Below are positions 1 to 11,094 of a DNA stretch of 64,000 nucleotides, one piece after another; the first letter of the stretch is position 1; each line of letters opens with the position of its first letter. The notes beneath the pieces are model-generated. The model was not told the origin of the DNA. It did not search any database and saw nothing but the letters and a program-made list of their open reading frames with translations. The DNA lies in NCBI GenBank assembly GCA_029851415.1, contig CM056741.1, positions 63,664,282 to 63,728,281 on the forward strand, given 5' to 3'. Both the position numbers and the translations under genes were made by a program. This stretch comes from Eretmocerus hayati (lineage: Eukaryota; Arthropoda; Insecta; Hymenoptera; Aphelinidae).

Positions 1-1870
1 CTCGCCTTTTTTGGCCCTCTTGTTCTGAGAGTCAGCCTCTTGAGCTTCAGTCCGGCGAAGAGGAAGCCTGATGCAGCTTCGATTTCGTTGACCTTTTAGT
101 CAGCTTCGTCGTCGTCGTTGACGACACCATCATCTCTTCTCTGTCGTCGTTGGTGCGCTAAGAGCCTCTTTCGTAGCAGTGTTAGTAGTAGAAGGCCGAT
201 TCTATACACGGTAGCATCTTTTCACGCCCGATGAAAGCGCGAACCTGCAAATGGATTACAGAGATTACGTGTCGGATAGATCTCGGGGTGTGATGAGCTT
301 GGGGTAGAAAAATGATTGGATTTAATATTTGATCAGGGATATCATTGATGGGATTTTTTGAGAAGTGATAATTTTCTGAGAGTTCATTGATGCTCAGGGA
401 TTGTTTGACTGGGAAATTTGAAAGATGAATGGTTTTAGATGTCATAGCTTAAACCATCGATTTTCTGATGGTTTACAATCAATTAACATAGATGTACCCT
501 ATCTAAATCACTAACTCGGTAACTCATCCAAAATTGTCATTGACAACTCCGAACCTTTCCCGGAATCAATAATTTGATACAGGGATTGGGGCACTCACTG
601 AGAGCTAGCTAGACTTAATTCATAATTCTTCTCGTCTTTACTTACATTACTGCCAATACAAAGAAAATTATGCAGGTCCTGAGTATCTTCCTCTTCAAAA
701 TAGCTCATTCCTGTGATTGATGAAAGAGAGCACGCTCTAAAACAATTTCTGCAATGACTATAAAAAAAAACGTTTCCACCAAACCCTTGCGTTCTTACCA
801 TACACCTCGCAGCCTCCTCAAATACGTTGAGCGCAACGATAGAATTCGCTTCCCAAAGGAACACTCAAAATTGCGCACAGAACCATGAGGCCGACCATAA
901 TGCCACAAATCTACTAACCAACAACAATAACAGGTTTGTTATCACGACAGCTTGGGAAACAACAGAAAATATATTGCCGAGAATATCGTTTGGGATTGAG
1001 ATAGTAACACATATGGCGGAGTCACAGAATGAGCGGGAATGAGAGTATATGTTGCGTTCGAGGCAATCGGTAGAAAATGGCAAGAGGACGAGGAAATAGA
1101 GAACGAGATTGAGTGGGAGTCTTGCGGCCAGTACGACGAGACTCGCATAATGAGAGGGTAGTTAGCACACAGTCCCTGTAAACCCGCTAAAGGTGCGCGC
1201 ACCACGGCAACACTGTTAGCGCTCAGAGTTGAAATACCGCCGATGAGGCTCTTTTTTATTCCCTCTTTCAGTCGCTCTGAGGGCCTTTGAGTCATGTAAT
1301 TAAAATGCAGCGGTCAGCCAACGTGATTTTCATCGCTGCCACATTTCTTTGATCATTCAATTTTCGGTGTAGTTTATGCTATTGCGAACGTGTTTCTTAA
1401 TGATACTTTGCGAAACTATTTTTGAGACAGCATGTTGTAGAGAGACCATAATCTTACTCCACTCTGTCGTACATGATGGTTTCATAAAACTTTTCAGCAA
1501 ACTACGATGAATATTCGATTTTGCAATTCTTACAGTAATTCCTTTTTATGAATTCCGGATCATCTCTAGTTGGCACCAGTATGCCCTTTCAATGGAACTT
1601 TTGATCTATCAATTGATGCAACGACTCAGAAAACCTCTCAATAGTATCTTTCTGAAGGTTTAACGTAAGTGTGAGACTATGAACCATGATTACATCCTGC
1701 TATCGAGAGAGAAGAATGAGATAACAGGGTCCATTGAATTAACACAGCGAATCACACGCTGAAAGCATGTGGTTCGAGTTCTTGTCATAGGTTTCGGTCC
1801 TAAAAAAAGTGAGAAATGATCAATTCCCTGCTATACTGACATGCGCCACAGGCTCATTTAAATTGATATG
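1..1870. other. Non-coding stretch, no gene recognised
   Basis: I see no convincing exon, RNA gene or intact element. The first 150 bases are rich in GTC/GTCGTCG triplets, a low-complexity bias rather than a coding signal. Open frames are short, overlap on both strands and have no recognisable domain. A GGTTCGAGTTC string near 1770 resembles an RNA polymerase III B box, but I found no fitting A box. Confidence 0.5.
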
Positions 1871-1874
1871 TATA

Positions 1875-2664
1875 CAGGCAAAACTCCGTATTCGCGGATT
1901 CGGTATTCGCAAATTCGCTTACTCGTGATTTGGGGATTGCTACCCGTTCTCCTTATTCGCGGGCTAAAATTCGCTTATTCGCGATTTTTGGTCAAGTTCA
2001 TCATCCAGAAATAGTGATCAACAGTACAATCAACAAAAGCTGGAAAAAGTTGTTGCCAGAGAAAGTTGGAGAAATTTCCGAACCGCCTCTGTCAGATGTT
2101 ATTCAAGAAGTCACAGTTCTTGCTCAGACCGTTGGGGGAGAGGGTTTCGATGACATCACTCAAGATGAGGTTCCTTCACTCGTAAATCCTACACAAAAAA
2201 GGCTGCCTGTCGATGAGATTGAAGAGATATTGAACCGTCCAGAAAATACAGGAGAACCAGCAGGTGTTCCCGAACCAACTTTGAGCTCAAAATCGATCGT
2301 AAAAATCATCAGACTTCTACAAGAGGCCATTGGAGAGGCTATGGAGCACGACCCAATTTTGACGAGGAGTTTAAAATTCAAGCACGAATGTCAAATGGCG
2401 CTGTCTCGCTACCGAGAACTTTATAAAGACATCCTCCGTTGAGCCAAATAACCTTTGTTAACTAGTTATTTTGATACGATTATTAAATGATTTGCTATTG
2501 ATTCACTAATTTACCTCTATTTCTTTATTTCCAGACATGGATGAAATCAGCATAGCAAATTTTGGATTGGCGGCACGTAACCCCCCAAATCCCATAAGAG
2601 CAATGTTTCCGTATTCGCGGAGCCTCTCCGGAACGTAACTATCGCGAATACGGAGTTTTGCCTG
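1875..2664 (+). mobile_element. pogo/Tigger-type DNA transposon, internally deleted
   Basis: The left end begins CAGGCAAAACTCCGTATTCG and the right end is its exact reverse complement; the terminal inverted repeats are 22 bp with no mismatch (1875-1896 and 2643-2664). Both ends are bordered by TA (1873-1874 and 2665-2666), the target duplication of the Tc1/mariner superfamily. A CAGG start is typical of pogo/Tigger ends. Inside the left end the motif TATTCGC or a near match recurs several times, as expected of subterminal transposase-binding repeats. At 790 bp the element is much shorter than an autonomous Tigger (about 2-3 kb). It keeps only the 3' part of the transposase frame and so must have been mobilised in trans. 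Perfect ends suggest a fairly recent insertion. Confidence 0.9.
2011..2442 (+). pseudogene. Tigger/jerky-like transposase, C-terminal fragment
   Basis: The open frame ends in TGA at 2440-2442. Its conserved part starts near the residues STINKSWKKLLPEK and continues through an acidic stretch containing VGGEGFDD to a charged C-terminal helix. This resembles the region after the DDE catalytic domain in pogo/Tigger and jerky-like transposases; I recognise the family by pattern, not by alignment. The N-terminal CENP-B/helix-turn-helix domains and the catalytic acidic residues are absent, so it cannot transpose DNA. It lies inside a 22-bp inverted-repeat element, which supports the call. The sequence upstream of about 2011 in the same frame is built of TATTCGC subterminal repeats and is not transposase. 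No start codon is evident. A host-domesticated gene is unlikely given the deletion. Confidence 0.7.
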
Positions 2665-3485
2665 TATTCATTCATTATTGGAAACATGCGTCACATCTGT
2701 ATATATGATAAAGAAATTAAGAACCGCGAAGAACACCGGCCTATCCGTCAGTCATGATCGAACGCGATCAACCCGGTCTGTTCTGATTGATCAACTTCGA
2801 TTGGCCGGTTTGTCCGGTCTGTAATGATTTACAACCGCCGATTCATCTGAGACTATCGGTCTATTCGGTCTGTCAATTGGAGAGACCGACCTGGCCTGTC
2901 GCCTGCATTTCTTATGGACCAAAGGCATAGTTACTCGAAGTTTTTTTTTTTTTTTCTAAGATCTCTATTTTCAGAATGTAGATACAGTGGGTTGGGTTGA
3001 GAGGGGAAAATAAAACTACTAACAAAATTCCTATCCATGTGAGAGTTACAAGTGAGTATGGCCCCAGTTGGCATCTCGCTCACTTTCAGTATTCTCATGA
3101 TGGAGGCAATCAGCTGAGGTTTGGGTATTCCTTGACTTGCAGCATCAGCTGCGTTTTGACATCGTTTTCAACGTATTAACGGGAAGATTCAGAAAAAGAT
3201 TTTTACCTGGCGTAGCAGAAACCTGAAAAATCTTGTGGCGCCTCTTTGGCATTGCAAATTGCTTAATACTACTTATGACTAATGTGACTAATACAGAAAA
3301 AGAGGAAAAAAGATATTCGGTAGAAAGAAACTATTTACAAATATACATGTGCCGTGAGTTACTGGTACAAACTTCTCTCATGGGTCTGAAGGGCCCTTTT
3401 GTTTGTCTGCCGACAGCCAGACTCAAAGAGTGTATCGAAGTGACAATTGTTTAGAGCTTTAGGCAAGTTCAGAGTGACTGCCCAT

Positions 3486-3909
3486 TTAAGAGTTAATGAA
3501 CCTGAGTTTGTGCTTAGCTCTCTTTCTCAGCTCTTCTTTAAGGATGTTGTTTTCGGAGAGCCACCAATATTTGTTGTTGATTCTGTGAGTATCAAAGTGA
3601 TATCTGGTAGGAATAGCCTCAGAGAATTTTTTTGGGATAGTAGGATCATTAGGGTCTACTAGGTCCATTTTGTTAGATTGGTGCCGTTTGAAATGGTAAA
3701 AAATGAGGATGTCATTGGCATCTTGAATCTGGCCTTGCTGGTCATAGTACATGAAGGCTTGCGGTTGAATGTAGCCTGTCAGTGCTCTATCTCGACAAAC
3801 TGGTTTTAAATAAAAAAAAAAAAATCTCTACAAACTGGTTCGTCGATAAAGGCTAACAATTGTAGTAGCTCGTTATCGATGCTCTTAAGATTTGCAAAAT
3901 AGTCATAGC
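3486..3909 (-). pseudogene. Retrocopied protein-coding fragment of unknown family
   Basis: On the minus strand a frame is open from the right edge of the retroposed insert at 3909 to a TAA at 3486-3488, interrupted by a 35-nt duplication/insertion at 3789-3840. The last 88 codons include the segments HFKRHQSNKMDLVDPNDP and RINNKYWWLSENN, followed by a basic C-terminus. Composition and an even mix of residues look like real protein rather than chance. I do not recognise the family. The N-terminus is missing because the insert is 5'-truncated, and the inserted bases shift the frame, so this copy cannot make the original protein. It may derive from a host gene or from a mobile element. Confidence 0.55.
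3789..3840. repeat. 18-nt poly(A)-bearing micro-insertion with 17-bp duplication
   Basis: ATCTCGACAAACTGGTT (3789-3805) is repeated with one mismatch at 3824-3840. Between the copies lies only TTAAATAAAAAAAAAAAA (3806-3823). This fits a target-primed insertion in which almost nothing but a poly(A) tail was copied. It sits inside the retroposed coding fragment and breaks its frame, so it is younger than that insertion. Replication slippage is the alternative, but it would not easily add the A-run. Confidence 0.7.
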
Positions 3910-3924
3910 CATAGTTACTCGAAG

Positions 3925-6900
3925 TCTATCCTCCACCGTGACGCGTCGTCACGTGGAGCATCGTAGTTGCTACCGAAGCAGCCCGTCACTTACCCTACCC
4001 GACTACTCCGTGGTCGACGTCGTCACCTCGTCTCCGACTCGTCGTCGATATGAATCGTTCGTGACGTGATCTCGTCGAGGACTGTGATACTCGTTGTGTA
4101 TTTTCTAATTGTCTGTGTGTGTTGAGTTGATTATCCAGATTACTCAGTTTATGCATTGGCCATACTTTTTCTAAGTGTAATATTCCTTTAATACAGCTCT
4201 CAGTGTCATTTTCGCAAAACAGTGTACAAATCCTTCCATCGCCTAAAATTCTCCCATCCATTTTTTTAAAGCAGAGATGATTGTTCATATCAATTTGTTC
4301 ATTTTGCAAAATATTTCACTTGATGCATCGAATCATTTTCGTTAACTCATCTCGTCCTCGCATCACGATCAAAAGTAGGTTCGACGGGAATACCGACCAG
4401 GGTCCCAATTGACCGGCCAAGCTCCTCACCTTGCACTGCTGATTTTGCCGAGGAAATACAGTGCCACCGCGTCAATTTTTTGATAAAAAATGAGAGCATA
4501 ATTTTTTCCTCTATTACCGCTTGTCGGGAGAGAGGAGATTGCTCGTGTAACAAACGAAAATAGTACACAGAAGGGACATTTAGGGTCTTATTCGTTCAAT
4601 CGAGTACGCGTGGAAGTATTTGAATTGAGTAATTTGAAGTTCATTGATTGTAATGGAAGGTCACTAAACGAACCGTGTAGGTTGTCTGTGGCTGTCAAAG
4701 AATTTCCTAGATCGTAGTTTTACTCGATAACCGACCAATTTAAAACGACTATTTCATACATTTTTTACTTCAGAAGTATGAAAGTAGACAGAGAAGAAAC
4801 GTGCATCCTCGAATCTGTTTTGCGAGTATCCAAAAAATCTTGGAGATTAGAAACAAAACTGATTAGCGATTTCAAAGAATACTAAAGAAGTACATGATGC
4901 CAGATTTAGTACTCAGACTCAGAATTCGTATTTTTCAGGGCCGTTGAGAGAGCTACGGGCTCACTCATTGTGCTTTGGATTCTTCTATTTTTTAGAATCG
5001 CTATCTCTGATTCTAATGCACCAATTGACTCGGATGATATTGATGAATCAACGGCTGAATAAAAATTTTTTTTTGAGATAATTTTCTACAATTTCAATGA
5101 CTTTGCGCAACTAGGATATCCTTGGAAGTACCCATATATAATTAGCTGGTGAACACATTTGAATGGTTTTTTATAATCGATCTCACCATTTTCGGTAAGC
5201 AAATTCGATTTCAAATTGTCATCAATATTCCTGGAACCTCGATTAAAAGTTGTCAATACGAATACACGGAGAAATCACTGATAGGAATATACAAAAAAGT
5301 TGCAGGACAATCGATTGAGATATCAGAGTCAGAGAGCAAGCATATTACAAAGATATCAGTCTTCAGTATTTTTTGTAGTGTCTAGGATGCCTTAGGTGAG
5401 TTAGGGGTCCCGATCAGCTCATCGTACAACAAAATCTTGCATTCAGTATTTGAGCCCGAGTAAGTACAGGGTACATTCATATTTCATCGCACTGGGGCGT
5501 CTTTTTACACGACAATTGCCAGTTCAGACATGCACACCAAAAGCCCAAAGTTTAAACTTTGCATCGGCACAACTTGGCAGTTACGGTCGATGAAGCTTAC
5601 GGTACTGGATTCTTGCACGATTTGAAAAGCTACTTCGATCTCGCCTCTATAACGCGTGCTCTCGAGTGACTAGGTATCTCAAGTGGCCCAACCTCTCGCG
5701 CTTTCACTATCCCATTCCTCATATTTCTTGCGAGCCCCTTTCCTCTTCATGGATAGAGAAGATGACGACGACGCCAACGACGTGGCGTTTCTTTGCGGCC
5801 GGAACTGCATTGCTGGTCCGGATGCCGTGGGCGGGAAAACACTGGTTTCTCCAGGATAATCTCTGAAATCTCGGTTGAGAAAACACTCACTAGTAAGTAC
5901 TCTCTGGAGATTCAGAATCAAAGCTGGCACTTGTCCCGCTTATCCGCCACTGAATCATCTGGCACTGAGTCTGGCAGTGTTTGACCGCTGTATAAGCTAA
6001 TCTTTTCTTAAGGTGATGGTGGATTTGCGTTTTAAGATAGTGCTTTGTGAGTACAATGAGAGATGTAGGTTACTTAAGTGAGATTTATTTGGAAGGTTGC
6101 GCTCCCAAATTTATTACATATTTTTTTTGGCAAAATGGAGCATTGTACTGATATCAATACCAATCGTGGAAATATTTTTAATGATTTCCCAAGTAAAACT
6201 CTAGAACAGCGTCAGAGTAATGTAAATACCTCAATTCTCTTTATGAAACCAAGTTTTTCAACATTTTGGTAAAATTGAACGACAGAAAAAAAACAAGGCC
6301 AAAAATTGCTCTCCGGAATTCATGTGAAGAGTCAATGGAATGGATTATCTTGATGAAGCCACGATCAATTTTTTATTCCCGTGAAATAAATACTTAGTCA
6401 TTCATTTATCCTTCGTATCTACGTGAAAGAACGTCGAATGGTTTCGTAGTTGAGGGTAAATTGACGCAACGACAAAAAGACAAGGGAAATTGTCAGGAAG
6501 TTGTTCTGTAATCAGGCCATCAAAGTGAACTGTTCATTCTGCAATGCTCTAAAGTCGACTTTCTGTCTTTGGCGTTCGTTGCAATCATAGTGTTTTCACC
6601 ATGGTTGCAATTACGTAACTCGAACAGTTGCCTATTCAGGACCTTAACAATGATTAATCCTTCAAATTGAGTCGATTCGTCGAGAATGCTAGACAATATC
6701 TGGACCAATGCGTTATTCCTTTCCGAATCGCAACAACTAATAATATCAATACCAATAAATCCTCGAAAAACGAGCTTGCAGTAATAAAATATTAAACGAG
6801 GGTACTCTGTATTTTACGAGGCCGTACGCGGTACAGACTCTCACCAGATTACCGAATCACCTCGTCAATCACGATGAAGAGCCCTTTATCACCAGAGCTA

Positions 6901-8437
6901 CGAGAATGAAGATTGAGTGATCATCTACTCGAAAGGGCTCGAAAGCTGCTTCAGCCCTTAAATCCTCATTCCATTTTCTCAAAGGAAAATACGTTCCCTA
7001 TATACTCTCTCCAAGTATACTACCTACAGAGAGAAGGTCTGTGTGCAATAAGGGCCTCGTCGTCCTGTACGATCAACCCAAAAGCAAACCCAAGCGAGAA
7101 AAGACTGTAAAATTGAGTGTCTCACGCAAGCTCTCGAGAGTGAGCGAACGACTATACGACAAAATTGAGAGACAGAGTATGGACCAAGTATATTATATAG
7201 TACAGGCAGCAAGTTATATGGCTAGAAAGCATGTTATAGAAGGGGAAAAGACGAGGCTCGTAAAGCTCGGTACCGGAACCAAGTGAGTTTTTACCAAGGC
7301 TGCAAGAACGATCAAGACATGCATGAAGACCTCGCTCTGTGTGTATGTGGGTATATTACCACTCGAGCTATAAGTATATGGAAAGATGTAAAGATGACGA
7401 GGTTGCACGCACTCGACGTATTCAAGCATCTTTCGCCTCGTATTTTGGCTGAAGCTTTTATGAGAAAGTTTCGTCCGCTGCGACCAGATTTTCAAGCTTA
7501 TATATTATGAGATGCGCACTTGAGAGGGTTATTTCCTTGAGCGAGCAAGCTGCGAGAGATTGAGATGGTTATTTCTGAACAAATAATGGAACGCGTCGTT
7601 GCTGGTCGTATGTTTTCTTCACAGTTTGATTACCACGTATGAGAGTCAATAATTTGAAAAGCTCTTGCAAGCTCGTCTGCTTTTTTTCTGAGACGATGTG
7701 AGGAAAGTACTATCTGACGATTCTCACGTTTTTATCACTTTATACTTTGCTCAAGATAATACTTGAAAATACACCTGTAGTGACGTGCTTATTTCACGTT
7801 GAGCACTCTTGGTCACGCAGTAATGGTCAAAATGGCCCGATTCAAGTTCAAAGAACTGTGGAGTCCGCACGGGAATGGTGCAATACTGCCTTTGAAATGC
7901 CTCACTTGAATGGCGCTATTGAGAGAATGTTGTCATCGCTTCAGTCTCTCGTAACTATGTAGGTGGCCCTTTTACTCACAAAGAATTGTCTGCCATGCTT
8001 TTGATTTTCTAGTGGCCGATACTGTTCCAAGCTGACGGTTTTTGCAACGAAAGAAGGTTGAAAAATTATGTTTGTCGAGAATTTTGAAGAGTACAGTGCC
8101 GGTCTTATATCTTCAACAAACGCAATTCGTATAATCTTTAACGCTGCCTATTTTTCATCCATCACCCTTTACTCACGAAGAATGGAAATTTTATTCTATT
8201 CATTCTTTCTGGAGTTTGTATTGAAAGCTTCAATGATCTGACAAATAAATTTTGAGAATGTAATTTTTTCTGACCCAACGACTCTAATTGAGTTGTTCAC
8301 GATTCAGAGATCGACGAGGAGCGTAAAGAATTCAAATTGTGTCCGTTTCAATTTTCCGTCATAACTCTGCATCATAATCTAACCGTGAGGCACAATTATC
8401 AACTTTTAGTTCAAACAGAGCTTGTTTAATAATTGAA
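3925..8437. other. Non-coding stretch, no gene recognised
   Basis: About 4.5 kb without a convincing exon. Open frames are up to about 100 codons, often overlap on opposite strands and show no domain, signal peptide or shared composition. No inverted-repeat element with matching ends was found by eye. It may be intron or intergenic DNA. Confidence 0.5.
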
Positions 8438-9140
8438 TAAGGTAAGTGTACCCGACTTGCCTCTGTACCCAACTTGCCCCCATATGCCGATCTCGGGGAT
8501 GGGCACTGCTTGGCCTTCCGGCAGTTTTTTTTCACGTTTGTTATCTTATATTATTAATGGATAACTTCGATATTCGAGATTCGAGGCGTTCCGATCGAGA
8601 TTTCGCGCGCCACTTACGAGTCGTCTCGATGTGTGTTGCTGTGGATTAATGACATTGTACTATTTGAGCGTATTTATAGGTGGATCAGTATAGTTGAAAG
8701 TATCCAATTATGCGATCTACATAAACAAACTATTATATCTGTTGATTATTTCCAATTTATCGAAAGAAAAGTAATGATGAGTTTCAAGCATCTGAACTCA
8801 TGCACTGTAGCGTTCTGGCCAGTTCTGTCTGCTTCGTTGTCAACATTGAGCAGGTGCAGGTGATCGGTCGCGCCTGCGCATCATATCGGGTTTTATTACA
8901 CCTGCTTGAATTAATCGGATCGCGATTCGCTCGCTAAATGAGTGATAGGAAAGTAGATTGCTGCTTGACCGGCAACAGGAATATCGGATATCCCGTGTAA
9001 TAATTAGGTTAATGGTAATCATTTGAAAATTTATTTTCTGATATTTTATTTTTTTTCAACGATCGAAAAGATCTCAGGAACGCTTATCTTAATTTTCAAA
9101 ATGATTCATACAAACTTCAAAGTTGTATCTATACTGTTTT

Positions 9141-9303
9141 TTGATTGAGGTAAATTAACTAGAATTTTTTCGTGAATGATGAGTGTTTCAACATAATTCT
9201 TAAATTGCATGTATAAAATTTTGTGATTGAGGTAGACCAACTAAAATTTTCTTTGTGAATGGTGAATATCCTGACATCATTTTTAAAGAAGTTTATAATT
9301 TGT
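9141..9303. repeat. Degenerate tandem repeat, about 82-bp unit
   Basis: Two adjacent units each start with TGATTGAGGTA and continue through an AATTTTTT.GTGAAT segment; the GATTGAGGTA motif recurs 82 bp apart (9143 and 9225). Similar GTGAAT-rich sequence continues more weakly downstream to about 9520. It is AT-rich and non-coding. Confidence 0.4.
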
Positions 9304-10209
9304 GAATATAATTCTTCAAGTTTTAATACGTAAAACAACTCTTCAGTTGGTGCATGGCACTGAATTGGACCGAATGGATTGAGGAATTTTTTATTTGTGA
9401 ATAATGTATTTTTTCAAATTATAGGAGGTTCAATAACTTTCTCATTTCTGGATGATGATCAATTGAATTTCAAATAATTGATCGAAAATTTTTCATTTGT
9501 GGACTAAAAAAAATTTCTACAGAAGCATTCAAGATATCCTCGCCATACAAAGGCTGATTGGCTGATATTTGTGCATATCCTTGAAAAATTTTTCCTCCTT
9601 CTCTTCTATAGCCGACTTAGAGGAGAAGAAGGAGAAGGAGAGAAACATGTCTCCATCCGAGAATGAGTGAAAACCTTTGAAAATCTCAATCGAATTGGAA
9701 ACCCACATATTTTACGTAAAAATTGAAATTTGTATGCATAAGCGTTGCATAACTTTACATCATTAATTTTGGATTTGAGGTCAATTTTCCAGTACTCAAA
9801 ATGATCTTCGTTCCTTGATGGTCACCCTCAATGATATCTTATAAAAACTGGATAGTTTTTTTGACCTCACACCATACGTGGGCTTGAACCATGCGCGCGC
9901 AGCGCGCGCACTTCGTAGATCGTATGGTTTTTTGAAATTATTCGAAAAATATCTCAGACAGTCGTAAATTTCTGAATCAGCAATTCATAAATTTCGATTT
10001 CGAGGCATGTTGGATAGATAAACATATGGATAAATGACATTTCCATTCCATATTTTCATACTATATTATATCCGCTCCTTTCTGGTACCATATATATATA
10101 TTTCTTTTTTTTTCTTTTTCTTCGCTATTGTGTTTGAAAAAATTTTCTTTTTGTTCAAACACATTAGATTTTGCCGTATGTTCCAGAATTTTAAGTCATC
10201 GTAACCATC

Positions 10210-10240
10210 CGCGCGCAACGCGCGCGTTTTAGAGGTCTAG
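10210..10240 (+). mobile_element. Helitron-like 3' terminus (hairpin followed by CTAG)
   Basis: CGCGCGC and GCGCGCG (10210-10216 and 10220-10226) can form a 7-bp stem around the triloop AAC. Ten bases later comes CTAG (10237-10240), followed by T. Helitrons typically end with a short GC-rich hairpin about 10 nt before CTRR and insert so that a T follows, which this matches. No Rep/helicase frame is seen upstream and I could not fix the 5' TC end, so it would be a non-autonomous copy or a remnant of unknown length. Confidence 0.5.
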
Positions 10241-10727
10241 TGTTGATTTATGAGAGAGTAAGTAGTTTGCGTCGACCCCGAATCATTCCTGCGTTCTCCG
10301 GAAAATCTAAAGTGATTTTTCTATTTTTCGTGATTGCTTAGCTAAGAAAACACCGAGGGAATTGCGTTCAGTAAAATCGGTGCCAAATTCTTTGAGTTCA
10401 ACCAATTTTGACTTACCTTAACGCATTCGATTCCTTGTTTCAAGACCTTTAAAATTCATTTTTCAAAATTGCAAAATTTGAATATGGAGTTGTTTTATGT
10501 GCAAAACACGGAGACGATTTGTGAACAAGGATGCCAACATCGGAGTGTACCTAACATGCCCCCATATTTTTATCTCGAAAGGGCGTGCGGAACGACTTTT
10601 TTACCACTCAGAACGTGTTTATCACGTCAAAATGGACCAGAAATAGTGTTTCAAACCACCGAAAAGCTCCAAATGTGCGTGCACGGTGATAAAAACACTT
10701 TATTGCCGATTTCCATCATTTATTTCA

Positions 10728-11087
10728 GAAGAATTGAGACAGTTCGGCTCCAATTGATCCAAATTGGACGTAGTTTGAAGCATTTTGAAGGTCTTTGAAC
10801 AAGCTTCAAAATGAGCTAAAGCACGTTGAGAATCGTTGAAGTAAATCAAAGTAATTAAGAAAAAGACTCAATTGGGGCAAGTTGGGTACACACTTTTGTA
10901 AACTCTCAAAAATCACCTTTTGGGAGAATTCAAACAGCTCGGCTGCACTTCATCCAAATTGGACGTATCTTAGCTCATTTTAAAGGTCTTAGGACAAGCT
11001 TCAAAATGAACTAAAGTACGTTGGAAAATATTGAGATGGGCCAGAGTTATTAAGAAAATGGCTTAATGGGGGCAAGTTGGGTACACT
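10728..11087. repeat. Two tandem copies of a ~195-bp unit
   Basis: The units at about 10728-10895 and 10925-11087 share long blocks, including CAAATTGGACGTA, GACAAGCTTCAAAATGA and the closing GGCAAGTTGGGTACAC. They end in the same motif as the terminus of the surrounding element, so the repeat is probably an amplified subterminal region. It explains the 109-codon open frame in this area, which I do not regard as a gene. Confidence 0.65.
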
Positions 11088-11094
11088 GACCTTA

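Larger units (their letters stand above)
2941..3909 (-). mobile_element. Retroposed sequence with poly(A) tail and 15-bp target duplications
   Basis: The 15-mer CATAGTTACTCGAAG occurs at 2926-2940 and again, identically, at 3910-3924. Directly inside the left copy is a run of 15 T (2941-2955). This is the signature of target-primed insertion of a polyadenylated RNA in reverse orientation, tail at the left. The 969-bp insert carries a minus-strand coding remnant ending at 3486, followed by about 530 nt resembling a 3' untranslated region. No AATAAA is seen just before the tail, so the source could be a host mRNA or a non-LTR element. The insertion is 5'-truncated, because the coding frame is already open at its right edge. 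Clean duplications suggest moderate age. Confidence 0.8.
8438..11094. mobile_element. Composite DNA element with TAAGGT..GTGTACCCAACTTGCCCC ends
   Basis: The left end (8438-8461) and right end (11067-11094) are inverted copies of a sequence reading approximately TAAGGTMAGTGTACCCAACT. The left end is followed by a second direct copy of the GTACCCAACTTGCCCCC core (about 8466-8482). Further copies lie inside, at about 10545 (plus orientation) and 10870 (inverted). Such multiplied subterminal motifs are common in cut-and-paste elements. No transposase frame is visible, and the interior contains other repeats and a Helitron-like end, so it is a nested non-autonomous copy. I could not define a target duplication, and the superfamily is unassigned. 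Confidence 0.6.

Noticed and set aside
1766..1800. GGTTCGAGTTC as the B box of a tRNA or SINE (similar string at 31466-31480)
   Set aside because: No A box at tRNA spacing, no foldable cloverleaf, no tail or target duplication.
9892..9910. TGCGCGCGC palindrome as a second Helitron 3' end
   Set aside because: It is followed by CTTCGTAG rather than CTAG/CTRR plus T. An outer CCATACG/CGTATGG stem suggests a simple cruciform instead.
10469..10798. 109-codon open frame
   Set aside because: It lies across the amplified subterminal repeat of a transposon, and the same bases recur in the next repeat unit without an open frame.
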